Below, piece after piece: positions 8,277 through 17,273 of a DNA stretch of 64,000 nucleotides. Numbering within the stretch: the stretch's first letter is position 1; each line of letters starts with the position of its first letter. Source of the stretch: Paenibacillus_E violae (GTDB lineage Bacteria > Bacillota > Bacilli > Paenibacillales > NBRC-103111); contig NZ_JAWCUD010000003.1 in assembly GCF_032461945.1 (NCBI RefSeq), positions 310,001 through 374,000 on the forward strand. Direction: 5' to 3'. The notes beneath the pieces are model-generated. The model made no database searches. It saw only the letters and a list, made by a program, of their open reading frames with translations, and was not told where the DNA came from. Both the position numbers and the translations under genes were made by a program.

Positions 8277-8729
8277 TCAACGATGCTGAAGCTCAATGTG
8301 AGCCCTAACTATTTCTTCACCCGTTTCACTGACAAATGGAGTAAGACTCATTTTCCAATGGTTCGGGACAAGAAATCTAAACAGTTGGAATTGCTCAGGG
8401 CTAAGGGTCAAATTTAGAAAGGAAGACTCTACAATATCGTAGTCTGCCCCCTCTAGTTTATTAAACTTGATGGCGAGTAAATTTTTGATACCTCCGAACG
8501 TTATAAAGCTGAATTGGTATCCATCGTTTATTGCCGACAATAAGGTTTCCATATACTCGTCGCGGTAAGTAACGAATCCTTTCCAATCGACCTCTGAATG
8601 GACTAACTCCTTCAGCTCCGCTTCCTTGTACCTAACTATAATCTCTGTCATTTCCGTTTTCGAATAGCCCTTTGCGCGTAACATTTCCAGTCGCAGCGCA
8701 TAAGGTTGCGGAAGTTTAACTACGGACAT
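8277..8729 (-). CDS. Unrecognised 150-aa cytoplasmic protein at the end of the Opp-type operon
   Basis: I do not recognise this family. The product is soluble, mixed alpha/beta, with no signal peptide or membrane helix and no cysteine. The N-terminal 50 residues are helical and charged (LRLEMLRAKGYSKTEMTEI), the middle has a hydrophobic strand (YQFSFITFGGIKNLLAI) and the C-terminus is LVPNHWKMSLTPFVSETGEE. It has an excellent AGGAGG site before the ATG and sits 36 bp after the last Opp ATPase gene, inside the operon terminator, so it is probably co-expressed with the importer. Confidence 0.75.
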   Translation of the reverse strand: MSVVKLPQPYALRLEMLRAKGYSKTEMTEIIVRYKEAELKELVHSEVDWKGFVTYRDEYMETLLSAINDGYQFSFITFGGIKNLLAIKFNKLEGADYDIVESSFLNLTLSPEQFQLFRFLVPNHWKMSLTPFVSETGEEIVRAHIELQHR

Positions 8730-8765
8730 GTACCCTCCTCATTTCTCATGCTGAAATTAGATCAT

Positions 8766-9731
8766 TTAAACGAGATGGCAAGCAACGAAATGTTTTCCCC
8801 CCACATCTCTGAAAGCAGGCACTTGTTCCTTACATACAGCAGTTGCAAAAGGGCATCTTGTATGGAATTTGCAACCTGAAGGCGGATTGGCCGGGTTTGG
8901 CATATCCCCCTTTAATAGGATTCTCTCCCGCTTCAGTTTTGGAATCGGGATGGGAACAGCGGACAGCAGCGCTTTGGTATAAGGATGCAGCGGATTACGG
9001 AACAGTTCGTCGCGTGAAGCTGTCTCCACCAAGGAGCCAAGATACATAACGCCGATTCGGTTGCAAAGATGCTCGACTACACTTAAATCATGAGAAATGA
9101 ATAGGTAAGATAACTCCCGTTCCTCCTGAAGCTTACGAAACAAATTAATAATCTGCGCTTGAATCGATACGTCTAAGGCTGAAACAGGTTCATCGGCTAT
9201 GATCAACTCCGGTTTCAGCACAAGCGCACGAGCAATGCCGATCCGCTGACGCTGCCCTCCGGAGAACTCATGCGGAAAGCGATCAACATGATAGCTCGAA
9301 AGACCGCAGGATTCCAGCACTTCGAGCACGCGATCCCTGATCTCTTCCTTCGGGACGAGACCATGATCAAGCAGTGCTTCTCCAATTGCATCGCCAACCC
9401 TGACACGAGGATTCAGTGAGCTGTACGGGTCTTGAAAGATGAGTTGCATCTTGGGGCGCAGTTGTCGCAGTTCATCGCTTGGCAGTTTATGCAGATCAAT
9501 GCCCTTGAACTTCACTTCCCCGGCCGTCTTCTCTGTCAGCCGAAGAATGGTACGTCCAACCGTGCTTTTCCCACTGCCCGACTCGCCGACTAGACCGAAC
9601 GTTTCCCCCGGTTGAATATTTAAACTGATGCCATCAACTGCTTTCACATGTCCGACAGTTCGGTTCAATAATCCAGATTTGATTGGAAAGTATTTTTTCA
9701 AATCATGTACACTTAATAGTGGCTCAGACAA
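8766..9731 (-). CDS. Oligopeptide/nickel ABC transporter ATPase (OppF/DppF type)
   Basis: The product has a Walker A (GESGSGKST), the ABC signature (FSGGQRQRIGIARAL), Walker B (LIIADEPVSALD) and the C-terminal OppF extension with clustered cysteines (CKFHTRCPFATAVC). It powers import together with the other four Opp-type genes. I place the start at a TTG (9731) because an AGGAGG box lies 9 nt before it; the in-frame ATG 18 bp upstream would place that box inside the gene. With this start the gene overlaps the oppD-type stop codon by 8 bp, which implies coupling. Confidence 0.93.
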   Translation of the reverse strand: MSEPLLSVHDLKKYFPIKSGLLNRTVGHVKAVDGISLNIQPGETFGLVGESGSGKSTVGRTILRLTEKTAGEVKFKGIDLHKLPSDELRQLRPKMQLIFQDPYSSLNPRVRVGDAIGEALLDHGLVPKEEIRDRVLEVLESCGLSSYHVDRFPHEFSGGQRQRIGIARALVLKPELIIADEPVSALDVSIQAQIINLFRKLQEERELSYLFISHDLSVVEHLCNRIGVMYLGSLVETASRDELFRNPLHPYTKALLSAVPIPIPKLKRERILLKGDMPNPANPPSGCKFHTRCPFATAVCKEQVPAFRDVGGKHFVACHLV

Positions 9732-10707
9732 CTTCCATCGCCTCCTCATACAGCCAGCAGGCAGCTTTTTGCCCTTTTGCCACTTCTTTTAAAGGAGGAG
9801 ATTGGGTTCGGCAGATGTCCATGCAGTGCTCACAACGGTCGTGAAAATAACACGACTCTCTCAACTCCAGCGGATTTGGCACCTGACCAGGAATTGAGTA
9901 TAGTTCTTCCAGCCGTTGATTAATAATTGGCTTCGACTTTAATAGCCCTCGCGTGTAAGGATGCTGCGGATTTTCAAATAGCTGGACAACCTGGCCTTCT
10001 TCCACGACTTTGCCTGCGTACATCACAACGACATAATCCGCCATCTCCGCAACTACACCCAGATCATGCGTAATGAGTAGAATAGACATTTGAGTCTCTT
10101 CTTTGAAAAGCCTGAGCAGATCCAGAATTTGCGCTTGGATGGTTACATCAAGGGCAGTTGTTGGCTCATCAGCGATAAGCAATTTGGGACCGCAGGAAAT
10201 CGCAATTGCAATCATGATGCGTTGCAGCATCCCGCCGCTTAACTCGTGCGGATAGCTGCCAAATATTTGCTCAGCCCGTGAGATCCCGACCTTGTCGATC
10301 AACTCTATTGTTCTCTGTTTGGCTTGCTTCTTGCTTAACTTCTGATGTTCGATAAGTGGCTCCATCAGTTGTTGACCTATGGTCAAAACTGGATTGAGTG
10401 AGGTCATTGGTTCTTGAAAAATCATGGCAATTTCTTTGCCGCGAATCGCGCGAAGCTGACTTTTGTTATAACTCAGGATATTCTCGCCTTGGAAACATAT
10501 CCTACCATCCGCTATCTTGCCCGCCGGTCCTTCAATTAACCCCATAACGGACAACGCGGTAATACTTTTTCCACTTCCGGATTCTCCTACAATACAAACG
10601 GTTTCTCCTTGCCTTACATACAGGCTCACATCGTCAACAGCTTTGACAACACCGCCCTCTGTCTGAAAATAAGTCCGTAGGTGTTCAATCTCAAGCAGAT
10701 TTCTCAT
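9724..10707 (-). CDS. Oligopeptide/nickel ABC transporter ATPase (OppD/DppD type)
   Basis: The 327-aa ATPase has Walker A (GESGSGKSI), signature (LSGGMLQRIMIAIAI), Walker B (LLIADEPTTALD) and the C-terminal OppD cysteine-rich region (CYFHDRCEHCMDIC). OppD and OppF form the heterodimeric motor of the importer. It follows the OppC-type gene by 14 bp and overlaps the OppF-type gene. Confidence 0.94.
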   Translation of the reverse strand: MRNLLEIEHLRTYFQTEGGVVKAVDDVSLYVRQGETVCIVGESGSGKSITALSVMGLIEGPAGKIADGRICFQGENILSYNKSQLRAIRGKEIAMIFQEPMTSLNPVLTIGQQLMEPLIEHQKLSKKQAKQRTIELIDKVGISRAEQIFGSYPHELSGGMLQRIMIAIAISCGPKLLIADEPTTALDVTIQAQILDLLRLFKEETQMSILLITHDLGVVAEMADYVVVMYAGKVVEEGQVVQLFENPQHPYTRGLLKSKPIINQRLEELYSIPGQVPNPLELRESCYFHDRCEHCMDICRTQSPPLKEVAKGQKAACWLYEEAMEVV

Positions 10708-10721
10708 CGGATGTCAGTCAC

Positions 10722-11594
10722 CTACCTTTTCTGTTTCGGATCCAGCACATCACGCAACCCATCACCGAATATGTTAATTGCTATAACTGTAATAAAAATC
10801 GAGAAACCTGGCGGAATCCATAACCATGGCCGCTCTTGAAAATCGATCAAGTTGTTCGCTGCGTCAATCATATTGCCCCAGGTTGGCGTTGGGGGCATGA
10901 CCCCGAGTCCGAAGAAACTAAGCACCGATTCGCTTAGTATCGCTCCTCCGATGTTCAGTGTTGCGATAACAATGAGCAGTGGAATTAAATTAGGCAGCAA
11001 GTGATGAAACAATTTGCGGCGATCACGCAAACCAAGAACAACCGTCGCCTGCATGAATTCTCTTTCCCGAAGACTAAGCATTTGGCCACGAATCATGCGA
11101 GCAAGGCTCGGCCAGCCAACAATACTAAGCATTAGCATAACAATATACATGCGGCTGCCTGTAGGCACCTTCCACTCCGAAAGCAGCGCTCCAAAAATGA
11201 ATAACAAAGGCAAATGGGGAATGGTTAACAGCAAATCGGAAATGCGCATAATGATTTGATCTGCTATCCCTCTGTAGTAACCTGCAATTGTTCCGAGCAG
11301 TGTACCGATCGCTACGGACAGGACCATAGATGCTAGTCCCACCGTTAGCGAGATGCGTCCGGCTTGCAGCACTCGAGTCAAAACATCCCGACCTAGTCCA
11401 TCGGTTCCGAGCCAATGCTTCATGCTCGGGGCTTTATTCATCATCGCCATATTAATCTTGCCATTCGTATAGGGAGAGAATAGAGGCCCTGCAAAACAAG
11501 CTAAGAACATAATGACAACTACGATCAATCCGAATACAGCTAATTTATTTCTTAATAGACGCCTGAAAGACTGTTTCCATAATGATGTTGGCAT
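10722..11594 (-). CDS. Oligopeptide/nickel ABC transporter permease (OppC/DppC type)
   Basis: This 290-aa permease has a single N-terminal helix, the typical OppC_N segment (LFSPYTNGKINM...MKHWLGTDGLGRDVLTRV) and the EAA-like loop REREFMQATVVLGLRDRRKL. Both features are diagnostic of OppC/DppC. A strong GGAGGA site precedes its ATG. It follows the OppB-type gene by 15 bp. Confidence 0.94.
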   Translation of the reverse strand: MPTSLWKQSFRRLLRNKLAVFGLIVVVIMFLACFAGPLFSPYTNGKINMAMMNKAPSMKHWLGTDGLGRDVLTRVLQAGRISLTVGLASMVLSVAIGTLLGTIAGYYRGIADQIIMRISDLLLTIPHLPLLFIFGALLSEWKVPTGSRMYIVMLMLSIVGWPSLARMIRGQMLSLREREFMQATVVLGLRDRRKLFHHLLPNLIPLLIVIATLNIGGAILSESVLSFFGLGVMPPTPTWGNMIDAANNLIDFQERPWLWIPPGFSIFITVIAINIFGDGLRDVLDPKQKR

Positions 11595-11609
11595 AACGAT
11601 GTTCCTCCT

Positions 11610-12563
11610 CTACAACCGGACTCGCGGATCTGCGATGTGGTATAGAATATCCGATATCAGCGTCCCGATGACGGTGAGAACAGCGATGAACATCGTGAAG
11701 CCCACAAGTAGCGGATAGTCTCGCAACGAAAAGGATTGAATATAAAGCTGACCGATGCCAGGCCAATTGAATATTTTCTCCGTAATTAGCGAGCCCCCGA
11801 ACAAAGCCGGCAGTTCAAAGCCAACGAGTGTGATGGCCGGAAGCAGCGCGTTGCGAAGTGCATGGGTAAACAGGACCTTCCCTTCTTTCAAACCTTTTGC
11901 CCGAGCCGTGCGGATATAGTCTTGCTTAATAACTTCAATCATATTGCTGCGGAAATAACGGGTCAGTGAGCCGAGACCTAGCAGCGTCAAGACAGCTACC
12001 GGCAATAGCATATGATGAAGGACTTCAGTGAGGTAAGCCAAACCGGTTGCATTGCTCCCCGTCGTTAACATGCCTCCCGGTGGCAGCCATTTCAGGTCTA
12101 CTGCCAATATTTTAATTAAATAAAGTCCGATAAAAAACGACGGAATCGACATAGCTGCAAAGATCACAATCATCACTAGCGTATCAAACCAGGAGTACTG
12201 CTTATAGGCGGCAACAACACCGATAATGACAGCAATAAACCATGTCAGGAAAGTAGAGACGATAGCTAGTAAGAACGAATTCCATATATACTCATTAAAA
12301 AGTTTGAGAACTGGCTTCTGCTGCGCCAATGAGAATCCAAAGTCGCCATGGAACGCATTCTTCATCCATAAGCCGTAACGCTCCAGCAGAGGTTTGTTCA
12401 ATCCATAAATTTCCCGCAGCTCCGCTTTCCGCTCTGGCGATAATTTGATATTACCGCTAATGAAATCCCCCGGGGTCAGGGCATACAAGCTAAAAATCAG
12501 GAAGGATGCAGCTAGCAGAATGACGAGCATGTAGACAATTCTTTTCGTTAAATAAGTGCTCAT
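11610..12563 (-). CDS. Oligopeptide/nickel ABC transporter permease (OppB/DppB type)
   Basis: The 317-aa permease begins with the OppB pattern MSTYLTKRIVYMLVILLAAS, followed by the ELREIYGLNKPLLERY segment and the loop DYIRTARAKGLKEGKVLFTHALRNA cut by membrane helices. Its ATG overlaps the stop codon of the binding-protein gene as ATGA (12560-12563). Confidence 0.95.
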   Translation of the reverse strand: MSTYLTKRIVYMLVILLAASFLIFSLYALTPGDFISGNIKLSPERKAELREIYGLNKPLLERYGLWMKNAFHGDFGFSLAQQKPVLKLFNEYIWNSFLLAIVSTFLTWFIAVIIGVVAAYKQYSWFDTLVMIVIFAAMSIPSFFIGLYLIKILAVDLKWLPPGGMLTTGSNATGLAYLTEVLHHMLLPVAVLTLLGLGSLTRYFRSNMIEVIKQDYIRTARAKGLKEGKVLFTHALRNALLPAITLVGFELPALFGGSLITEKIFNWPGIGQLYIQSFSLRDYPLLVGFTMFIAVLTVIGTLISDILYHIADPRVRL

Positions 12564-14299
12564 GGTTGTTTACTTAATGACCAGTTCGGCAAGCTCGTGG
12601 AGAGTCCATTAAATGGACTTACAGACAGATTCTCGATTCTTCCGTTATAGCCATAGACAGTTTTCTTGTAGTTCGTAAAGATGACCGGCAACTCGTCATT
12701 CATCAATTGATAAATTTCTTTGTACACTTTCTTGCGCGCTTCGATATCGATAGTTGCCAAGCCTTTATCATATAATTCTTTGAATTTTGGATTGTTATAA
12801 CCTTTAATCTCGCCATCTACGAATGGCTGTAAACCATCGGATGGATCGGTAATCAACGAAGTAGAGAAACTAACCATATCGTAATCCCCGCCTTCCACTT
12901 TGGAAACAAGTGCGTTGAAATCGGCAAATACCTCCGGCTGGAACTTGACGCCAAGCGCTTTAAAGGATTCCGTCGTTACAGCAATAAAGTTGTCAGTCTG
13001 TGCACTTTTGGAACCGAGGAAATGAATGGACAGTTGTTTGCCGTCCTTCTCGCGAATTCCGTCTGCGCCAGGCTTCCAGCCCGCTTCGTCGAGCAGTTGC
13101 TTCGCTTTTTCAATATCGAATTTATAAGGGTTGATGCCCTCTTCTGTATAGGACCATGAAATCGGCGATGATGGTATATTGGCAATTTGGCCTGCGCCCT
13201 GATTGGCGTCGACATAAATACTTTGGCGATCGATCCCGTAGGCAAACGCTTGTCTAACCTTTTTGTCTTTGAGCTGGTCATGCTCCAAATTCACTTGTAT
13301 GTAGCCATATGTGCTCGGCGTGTAGGGAATAATGTTGACAAAGCCCATTTTTTTCAGCTTATCCACGTTTTCCTTCGTTGCGCTGAAAGACGCATAGTCC
13401 ACTTCGCCGGTTTCAAGGAACTGCCAAGCGTCGCCTTGCGATGTTTTATAAATAAAATGTTCCGTCTTCGGCTTGCCGCCATAATAATTCTCGTTCGCCA
13501 CGAAGCGCACTTCCTGCCCTGGCATGAATTTCTCTAGCTTGTACGGACCATTGCCTACTGGCTTTTCGTGAAGCTTCTTAATGTAATCCAGCTGACCGAA
13601 GTGATAATCCTTGCCATAGTAGGCCTTAGATAGGACATCGGAGCCGAGGGTCAGAAGCGCTGTTGCATTCGGTTGTTCTAAAGTCACAGAGATCGTTTGG
13701 GGATCGATGACTTTAATTCCCTCTATGTTATTGGCTTTTCCTTCTTTATATTCTTTGCCGCCTTTCACGTGTAAGACATCAACTTGCATATCACCATCAT
13801 AGGCTTTGTCGTGCAAAATAGTCCAAGTAAATGCAACATCTTCTGCCGTTAGCGGTGTACCATCGCTGAATTTCAAGTCTTTACGAAGATGAAACGTGTA
13901 AGTCAAGTTATCGGGGGAAACATCCCATTTTTCCGCTAGTCCAGGCGTAGGAACACCTTTGTTGTCTACTGTGACCAGTGGCGTGTATAGCAAAGATGAA
14001 ACATTCCCGTCATATCCGCTTTGATGGAAATATGGCGTAAATGCACCGCTTGGATCTGTCAGGCCGACGATAATCGTATCCGTACGTTGTTTGGCGCTGC
14101 TTGGCAATTTGGACAAATCCGATGCTTTGACCTCATCAGCCAGCAAACTTGCCGGTGCAGCGGTTTGGTTCGCGCCTGTCGCTGCAGGTGTGCTGCCGCC
14201 CTGAGTTGGCGTAGTAGTCCCCTGATTGGCCGAGCAAGCGGATAAAAGAAGTGAACCTGCGGTTAATAAGGTAGATAAGACAATAAAGCTTTTTTTCAT
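12560..14299 (-). CDS. Peptide/nickel-type ABC transporter solute-binding lipoprotein (OppA/DppA, SBP family 5)
   Basis: The 579-aa protein has a lipoprotein signal (LLLSACSANQG), a Thr/Ser/Pro/Ala-rich linker, and an SBP_bac_5 domain with the family pattern YTFHLRKDLKFSDGTPLTAEDVAFTW. It captures peptides or a similar ligand outside the membrane. It is the first gene of the operon and has a canonical sigma-A promoter at 14358-14386 and a GAGGAGGG ribosome site. Unlike the sugar importers in this window, no hairpin separates it from the permease gene; the two overlap. Confidence 0.95.
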   Translation of the reverse strand: MKKSFIVLSTLLTAGSLLLSACSANQGTTTPTQGGSTPAATGANQTAAPASLLADEVKASDLSKLPSSAKQRTDTIIVGLTDPSGAFTPYFHQSGYDGNVSSLLYTPLVTVDNKGVPTPGLAEKWDVSPDNLTYTFHLRKDLKFSDGTPLTAEDVAFTWTILHDKAYDGDMQVDVLHVKGGKEYKEGKANNIEGIKVIDPQTISVTLEQPNATALLTLGSDVLSKAYYGKDYHFGQLDYIKKLHEKPVGNGPYKLEKFMPGQEVRFVANENYYGGKPKTEHFIYKTSQGDAWQFLETGEVDYASFSATKENVDKLKKMGFVNIIPYTPSTYGYIQVNLEHDQLKDKKVRQAFAYGIDRQSIYVDANQGAGQIANIPSSPISWSYTEEGINPYKFDIEKAKQLLDEAGWKPGADGIREKDGKQLSIHFLGSKSAQTDNFIAVTTESFKALGVKFQPEVFADFNALVSKVEGGDYDMVSFSTSLITDPSDGLQPFVDGEIKGYNNPKFKELYDKGLATIDIEARKKVYKEIYQLMNDELPVIFTNYKKTVYGYNGRIENLSVSPFNGLSTSLPNWSLSKQP

Positions 14300-14357
14300 A
14301 ATTAAACCCTCCTCAAATTAATCCCGACTAAAACGATATGAATAAGTTAATAATCAT

Positions 14358-14386
14358 ATTATAAAAACGAAATGCAGTTCTGTAAA
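14358..14386 (-). promoter_or_regulatory. Sigma-A-type promoter of the Opp-type operon
   Basis: On the minus strand TTTACA and TATAAT are separated by 17 bp, the vegetative consensus spacing, about 60 bp before the binding-protein ATG. Confidence 0.8.
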
Positions 14387-14434
14387 GAGAGAACTAATAA
14401 ATATTTCTTACAAAGAAGAAACTTATGAAACTAC

Positions 14435-14476
14435 AAAAAATCATTTCCTCTTCGAAAGCCGAAGTGAAAATGATTT
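14435..14476 (-). terminator. Terminator after the ArsR-like regulator gene
   Basis: The inverted arms AAATCATTT...CTTCG pair across a short loop and are followed on the minus strand by a U run (A run at 14435-14440). It starts 20 bp after the regulator stop codon. Confidence 0.8.
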
Positions 14477-14495
14477 CTTTATGTTTTCTATTCTA

Positions 14496-15413
14496 TTATT
14501 CGTTTTTGATATAAGAAGTTAGTTTGTTCTGTAAGTGCAGCAGGGCATCCTCTCTTAAACTGTACTCCGTTAATGTCTCGCCTTCGAAATGTGCGTAAAT
14601 GAGCCCTGCACTTCGCAACTTCGAGATGTGATCGTGTGTAATGCCTTTGGATAATTGAAGATGACGGACAATTTCAATAAAACTTCGCGGCCCCTGATGC
14701 AGATATCTTAAAATTTTCAAACGGCTCATCTCCGCTAGGCTTCGAATAATCCGGTATTCATGAGGGGGTAAATCCTCCTCGTCATTGAAATATATTCTTG
14801 CCGCATAATTGCAGATCGTTAATTGACGAAACGAAGAAATGACATTAATAGGCTGAAAATGATATTGTGGAATTAATAGTAATTTTTCCAATCCTTTCAT
14901 TGGCTTAAAGCATAACCCATTCGTCGTTTTATCGACAAAAGCACTAGGCTCCATTGTTGGCTGTAAGGCTTTGCGATCTTCGGCCTCGCCTTGAAGCCTT
15001 TGGATGATTAAGGGGTCCATATGCTGAAAATATAGCTCATTCCACTGGGAGAAGAGGGATAACGTCTTTGATCTGAAAGCAGCCATATTATCCGGAAATT
15101 GACTGCTGTACTCCGACATCAACTCATATAAATCACCAGGGCTCAAACCCTCCAACCAGGAAAGAAATTGATTGACCTGCTGTTTATCCGGGCATAAGTG
15201 AACAAGAAGATACGTCAATTTCCAATTCGAATCGACCTCCGTTTGATCCAGCAGCGAAGCGAATTCGGGTGTTAAGCGCTTGCGAGTTTCCTTTGCCCAG
15301 GCTGAAGTTAAATCAATCTTCTTATATGATTTACGACAAATATAGGTATGTAGACTGTTGATAAGCTCATGTAATGGTTCAAATGTTGTATGAATTATGT
15401 AATCCACTGTCAT
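14496..15413 (-). CDS. ArsR-like winged-helix transcriptional regulator
   Basis: The 305-aa protein has a C-terminal winged helix-turn-helix at about residues 220-295 (SLAEMSRLKILRYLHQGPRSFIEIVRHLQLSKGITHDHISKLRSAGL, interrupted here only by the quotation limit in pieces), resembling ArsR-type repressors. The N-terminal 200 residues are a helical region of unknown ligand specificity, much longer than a classical ArsR. It lies directly upstream of the Opp-type operon on the same strand with a terminator between, so control of that operon is plausible but not shown. The ATG has an AGGGG box only 3 nt away; a GTG at 15407 with 9-nt spacing is an alternative start. Confidence 0.8.
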   Translation of the reverse strand: MTVDYIIHTTFEPLHELINSLHTYICRKSYKKIDLTSAWAKETRKRLTPEFASLLDQTEVDSNWKLTYLLVHLCPDKQQVNQFLSWLEGLSPGDLYELMSEYSSQFPDNMAAFRSKTLSLFSQWNELYFQHMDPLIIQRLQGEAEDRKALQPTMEPSAFVDKTTNGLCFKPMKGLEKLLLIPQYHFQPINVISSFRQLTICNYAARIYFNDEEDLPPHEYRIIRSLAEMSRLKILRYLHQGPRSFIEIVRHLQLSKGITHDHISKLRSAGLIYAHFEGETLTEYSLREDALLHLQNKLTSYIKNE

Positions 15414-15534
15414 ACACCCCTAATTTCTTTTTAAATCCTATTATAGCTACAAGTGCGAATAGTTGAAAACAAAACTTAAAATCTTAATAGCGTTTGGACG
15501 CAAAAAAGGTACATTCATAGCGATTCCGAGATAT

Positions 15535-15720
15535 TCACTCCTCCATAATGAATCCTTTCGGATGATTCACATACCAAAATTCAGAATTGATAATAGATTG
15601 AATCGACGGACCACGATCCTCGTCAAATAACTCCTCAACATGGTATACATGTACTGGTTTTGTCTTCAAGTCGGATTTTTGCTTTTTGAGAAATTTAACG
15701 GAATCCAGTAATATTCCCAT
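15535..15720 (-). CDS. Unrecognised 61-aa protein
   Basis: A short soluble, charged protein (MGILLDSVKFLKKQKSD ... FWYVNHPKGFIMEE) with a good AAAGGAG site 8 nt before the ATG. I do not recognise a family. It starts 24 bp after the terminator-like hairpin that follows the DUF2325 gene, so its expression depends on read-through or on a promoter inside that gene. Confidence 0.6.
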   Translation of the reverse strand: MGILLDSVKFLKKQKSDLKTKPVHVYHVEELFDEDRGPSIQSIINSEFWYVNHPKGFIMEE

Positions 15721-15743
15721 TGTTATGCTCCTTTCGTTCGAAT

Positions 15744-15774
15744 GAAAAAAAGCATGGATTCAGCATCCATGCTT
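15744..15774 (-). terminator. Terminator/attenuator between the DUF2325 gene and the 61-aa gene
   Basis: Perfect 10-bp arms AAGCATGGAT/ATCCATGCTT with a 5-nt loop are followed by a U run on the minus strand. Its position just before the next gene's ribosome site suggests partial termination. Confidence 0.8.
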
Positions 15775-15824
15775 CCGGTTTTCCGGTCAGAATCAGATAT
15801 AAAGATATACCAAGAATCATTAAC

Positions 15825-16118
15825 TCAACTTAACTGTAAAGCCTTCTCGATCGCTCCCGTTGCACCAAAACCATCATGGTAATCAATCTTTTTGCCCATT
15901 TTTTCTGCGAGCTCTCTCACCGCCCACATCGAAGTATGTTTGATTGCGCCTTTTAAAATAATAATGACATCCGCCTGATGAATGATTCGTTTAAAATGAT
16001 TTTCAACGGAGCCTCCACCCGTTTTACCCGTATGGTGCTCAACAATTAGACCTCGCTTCTCACCCATTTTTTTGAAAGTATTCGTTTGACTTCCGCCAAT
16101 AATCGCAACCGTCTTCAT
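15825..16118 (-). CDS. DUF2325 domain protein
   Basis: The 97-aa product starts MKTVAIIGGSQTNTFKKMGE and is a complete small DUF2325 domain, with the GGxxxN-type loop, the KTGGGSVENHFKRII segment and the QADVIIILKGAIKHTSMWAVRE core cut here into its recognisable parts. The family has a Rossmann-like fold and no firm function. I chose the ATG at 16118 because a GGAGGAG box lies 9 nt upstream; the earlier in-frame start uses that box as codons. Confidence 0.85.
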   Translation of the reverse strand: MKTVAIIGGSQTNTFKKMGEKRGLIVEHHTGKTGGGSVENHFKRIIHQADVIIILKGAIKHTSMWAVRELAEKMGKKIDYHDGFGATGAIEKALQLS

Positions 16119-16227
16119 GTTCGACTCCTCCATTCAATTCGAATCTTCGTTCCACGCTTCCACTATCTGTTATAAATATCCTAACCGATTATACAATAAT
16201 GTCAATGGGTTTAGTCGGAATTATTTC

Positions 16228-16262
16228 AAAAAAGAGAAAACCTGACTCCTTAAGAAGTCAGG
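16228..16262 (-). terminator. Terminator of the organosulfur operon
   Basis: Arms CCTGACT/AGTCAGG form a compact hairpin followed on the minus strand by TTTTCTCTTTTTT. It starts 10 bp after the aldo/keto reductase stop codon. Confidence 0.85.
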
Positions 16263-16271
16263 ACTTATAAA

Positions 16272-17249
16272 CTAATTGATAGAAGCCTCTTCGCTGCGAT
16301 CTGTTGCGATCGGAGGATCAATCGACAACGCGGTAACTTCTTTACGCCATTCATTCGTGAAATCCACATCCACCGCAGCTAGAGAGGGCTCTAACTGTTC
16401 CACACTGCGCGCACCGATAATCGGCGACGTAATTGCCGGGTTGCTAAGCACCCAAGCAACCGCTAATGTAGCTGGATGAATCCCCTTCTCACGCGAATGC
16501 GCTGCGAATCTATCTGCAATATCGTAATAAGCCTCGTCACCATAACGCTTCGTATAGTTGCCCTGATCCACCAGCCTGCCGGCTGCGGGCTTCTTGCCAT
16601 TACCATACTTCCCTGTCAGCAGTCCCCCGCCAAGTGGGCTATAACTGATGACGCCAAGTTTCTCGGATTCAGCCAGCGGCAGGATCTCGACTTCTGCTTG
16701 TCGTTTAACGAGATTGTACATCGGCTGAATCAGCTCAAAACTTGCCAAGCCTTCTTTGGCCGAAATGCCAAGCGCCTTCGCAATTTGCCAAGCAGCCCAG
16801 TTACTGACGGCAGGATACAAGATTTTCCCTTGCTTCCGCAAGTCATCCAAAGCACGCACGGTTTCCTCAATGGAGGTCAGTGAATCAAAGCGATGAATGA
16901 AATAAAATTCAATGCGGTCTGTTTGAAGCCGTTTCAAGCTTTGTTCTACAGATAAGAACAAATGTCTGCGCGAGGCTCCGCGTGCGTTAGGATCGGAGCC
17001 AAACGGGAAGCCAGCCTTTGACGTAAGGACCAGTTCATCTCGTTTGCCCACGATCAGTTCCCCTAATATTTCTTCAGCCACTCCGCTGCTGTATACGTCA
17101 GCGGTATCAAAGAAATTAATGCCTTTGTCCAAACAGCGATAGAACAACTGTTTGGATGTTTCCTTGTCGGCGTTGCCGCCAAAAGACATCGTTCCGAAGC
17201 AGAGCTCCGAAACTTGAATACCCGTTTTTCCAACTGTCTTGTACTTCAT
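16272..17249 (-). CDS. Aldo/keto reductase
   Basis: This 325-aa protein has the AKR barrel signatures: FDTADVYSSGVAEEILGE (catalytic Asp and Tyr), the strand-3 lysine in LTSKAGF, the catalytic His in YFIHRFD and a late NADPH-binding IIGARSVEQLEPSL segment. It reduces carbonyls with NADPH in the cytoplasm. It is the last gene of the organosulfur operon, 25 bp after the NtaA/DszA-type gene. Reduction of an aldehyde released by desulfonation is a reasonable but untested role. Confidence 0.9.
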   Translation of the reverse strand: MKYKTVGKTGIQVSELCFGTMSFGGNADKETSKQLFYRCLDKGINFFDTADVYSSGVAEEILGELIVGKRDELVLTSKAGFPFGSDPNARGASRRHLFLSVEQSLKRLQTDRIEFYFIHRFDSLTSIEETVRALDDLRKQGKILYPAVSNWAAWQIAKALGISAKEGLASFELIQPMYNLVKRQAEVEILPLAESEKLGVISYSPLGGGLLTGKYGNGKKPAAGRLVDQGNYTKRYGDEAYYDIADRFAAHSREKGIHPATLAVAWVLSNPAITSPIIGARSVEQLEPSLAAVDVDFTNEWRKEVTALSIDPPIATDRSEEASIN

Positions 17250-17273
17250 GCGATATCCTTGCCCTCCTTCGTT

